This document shows positions 6,501 through 7,144 of a DNA stretch of 7,144 bases, piece after piece. The first letter of the stretch is position 1. Every line of letters begins with the position of its first letter. This stretch comes from Candidatus Kariarchaeota archaeon (GTDB lineage: Archaea; Asgardarchaeota; Heimdallarchaeia; Heimdallarchaeales; Kariarchaeaceae): contig JAEOUB010000279.1 of assembly GCA_016839545.1 (NCBI GenBank), positions 1 to 7,144 of the forward strand, in the 5' to 3' direction. The position numbers were made by a program, and so were the translations under genes. The notes below the pieces were generated by a model that did not search any database, was not told where the DNA came from, and worked only from the letters and a program-made list of their open reading frames with translations.

Positions 6501-6506
6501 TTTAAA
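6501..6506 (-). promoter_or_regulatory. TATA-like promoter element of the hydro-lyase large-subunit gene
   Basis: TTTAAA on the minus strand, in the context CCCTTTAAATGG, is centred 28 bases before the ATG at 6475. That fits a leaderless transcript, and no ribosome binding site is visible in the same interval. Confidence 0.5.
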
Positions 6507-6522
6507 GGGTGGCATAATCTTC

Positions 6523-6556
6523 CTTAGCAGACAGTAAGAGCTTGTGTGTTGCTAAG
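6523..6556. repeat. 7-base inverted repeat between divergent promoters, possible operator
   Basis: CTTAGCA at 6523-6529 is matched by its exact reverse complement TGCTAAG at 6550-6556, with a 20-base spacer. The pair lies between the TATA-like elements of the two divergent genes, and the arms are 27 bases apart centre to centre. A repeat this short could arise by chance in a region of this size, so an operator role is only suggested by position. Confidence 0.3.
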
Positions 6557-6566
6557 TTTATCTATC

Positions 6567-6575
6567 TTTATATAG
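6567..6575 (+). promoter_or_regulatory. TATA box of the FtsX-like membrane protein gene
   Basis: TTTATATAG is a strong archaeal TATA match centred about 30 bases before the ATG at 6601. Transcription would start a few bases before, or at, the ATG. No Shine-Dalgarno sequence is present in the AT-rich interval. Confidence 0.6.
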
Positions 6576-6600
6576 ACATGAGACTTAATAAAATTGAAAT

Positions 6601-7144
6601 ATGGCTGGTTCTTACAGTGGATACGAGAGATCAGGAAATGAGAAAACTGCCCGATCTTGGCCTCTCAGACTATTCCTTTTGGCAATGAATTTATTTTTAC
6701 TCTCGCTTATACTTGATTTCCCTGTATTTAGAATGGTAAGCCTCTATATCATGATTGGCACCCTGTTGCTGGTAATTTTTCGTGTAGTGATACGAGGTAA
6801 CAAAAGACCAGACAGAGACAATCCGAGGGATATACCTGTCTTAATCTGGAAATACCTGAGAATTAATCGAAAGTTCATGTTAGCCTCAATTCTCGGTTTA
6901 CTGTTAGCTATCATGGTAATCTCTCAGATAGTTATTCTGTCAAATAGTACTTCCGGTGGAGCCTATAACGATATCTTTCAGCAGGGTACTGTACCATTGG
7001 TTGAAATTCAGAATTTTAATTGGGAAAGGAATGCGGATTATAGTAATACAGTTCTCAATATATCTGAAAATCTAGATCAAGAGCTTGAACGTCTTGCCTC
7101 TTTGGAGGGAATGAGAATTGATAGAACTATCTCATATCTCGAAT
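6601..7144 (+). CDS. Partial membrane protein, FtsX/MacB-like permease N-terminus
   Basis: The frame opens at ATG 6601 (MAGSYSGYERSGNEKTARSW) and stays open to the right edge, giving 181 residues without the C-terminus. Hydrophobic helices lie at about 21-39, 44-63 and 91-114. The segment LIWKYLRINRKFMLASILGL (81-100) is the kind of positively charged, helix-leading sequence that opens FtsX-type ABC transporter permeases. The residues after helix 3 (115 on) are polar with NxS/T sites and should form an extracytoplasmic domain. Known FtsX-type proteins usually begin at that helix, so the two preceding helices would be an extra N-terminal hairpin. The assignment depends on the missing C-terminal part, where a permease would have three more helices. 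A TATA box about 30 bases upstream supports the start. The gene is divergent from the hydro-lyase large-subunit gene. Confidence 0.75.
   Translation, partial: MAGSYSGYERSGNEKTARSWPLRLFLLAMNLFLLSLILDFPVFRMVSLYIMIGTLLLVIFRVVIRGNKRPDRDNPRDIPVLIWKYLRINRKFMLASILGLLLAIMVISQIVILSNSTSGGAYNDIFQQGTVPLVEIQNFNWERNADYSNTVLNISENLDQELERLASLEGMRIDRTISYLE

Noticed and set aside
1..7144. tRNA, rRNA, CRISPR, insertion sequences and attachment sites.
   Set aside because: The gaps between genes are short and show no cloverleaf arms, direct repeat arrays, transposase fragments or long inverted repeats on reading.

Overview
The window looks archaeal. The main evidence is promoter layout: at several genes a TATA-like element is centred about 25-30 bases upstream of the start codon, which is the geometry of archaeal leaderless transcripts. 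Classical ribosome binding sites are nearly absent, with one convincing exception in front of the gene at 246. Gene content agrees: a geranylgeranyl-reductase-family flavoprotein (archaeal lipid type), split LeuC/LeuD-type hydro-lyase subunits of archaeal style, and a PRC-barrel protein. The lineage cannot be fixed from this sequence. Base composition is moderate to slightly AT-rich by eye, and an Asgard-type archaeon is possible but unproven.

Layout, left to right. Positions 1-115 (minus) hold the first 38 codons of a gene that runs off the left edge and may encode a winged-helix protein. A divergent promoter region follows, then a four-helix membrane protein of unknown function (246-1352, plus). 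Its stop codon overlaps that of a convergent FAD-dependent GGR-family reductase (1349-2716, minus). Divergent from the reductase is a medium-chain dehydrogenase with a structural zinc lobe (2826-3863, plus). It converges, one base apart, on a three-gene minus-strand block: hydro-lyase large subunit (5198-6475), a tandem PRC-barrel protein (4452-5135) and hydro-lyase small subunit (3865-4398). A final divergent promoter region of about 125 bases leads to the N-terminal part of a membrane protein resembling FtsX-type permeases (6601 to the right edge).

Functionally, the two hydro-lyase subunits should form one [4Fe-4S] dehydratase of the isopropylmalate isomerase/homoaconitase superfamily. The substrate is open, because no leuA, leuB or homocitrate synthase lies in the window and the substrate-loop residues are unusual. 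The PRC-barrel gene separating the two subunits is the most unusual arrangement here. The reductase and dehydrogenase are divergently transcribed redox enzymes, and a shared pathway is only a guess.

There is no gene-free stretch longer than 300 bases. I see no tRNA, rRNA, CRISPR array, insertion sequence or clear terminator. I did not find a convincing novel multi-gene system; the best leads are the PRC-interrupted hydro-lyase block and its divergent substrate-site motifs.
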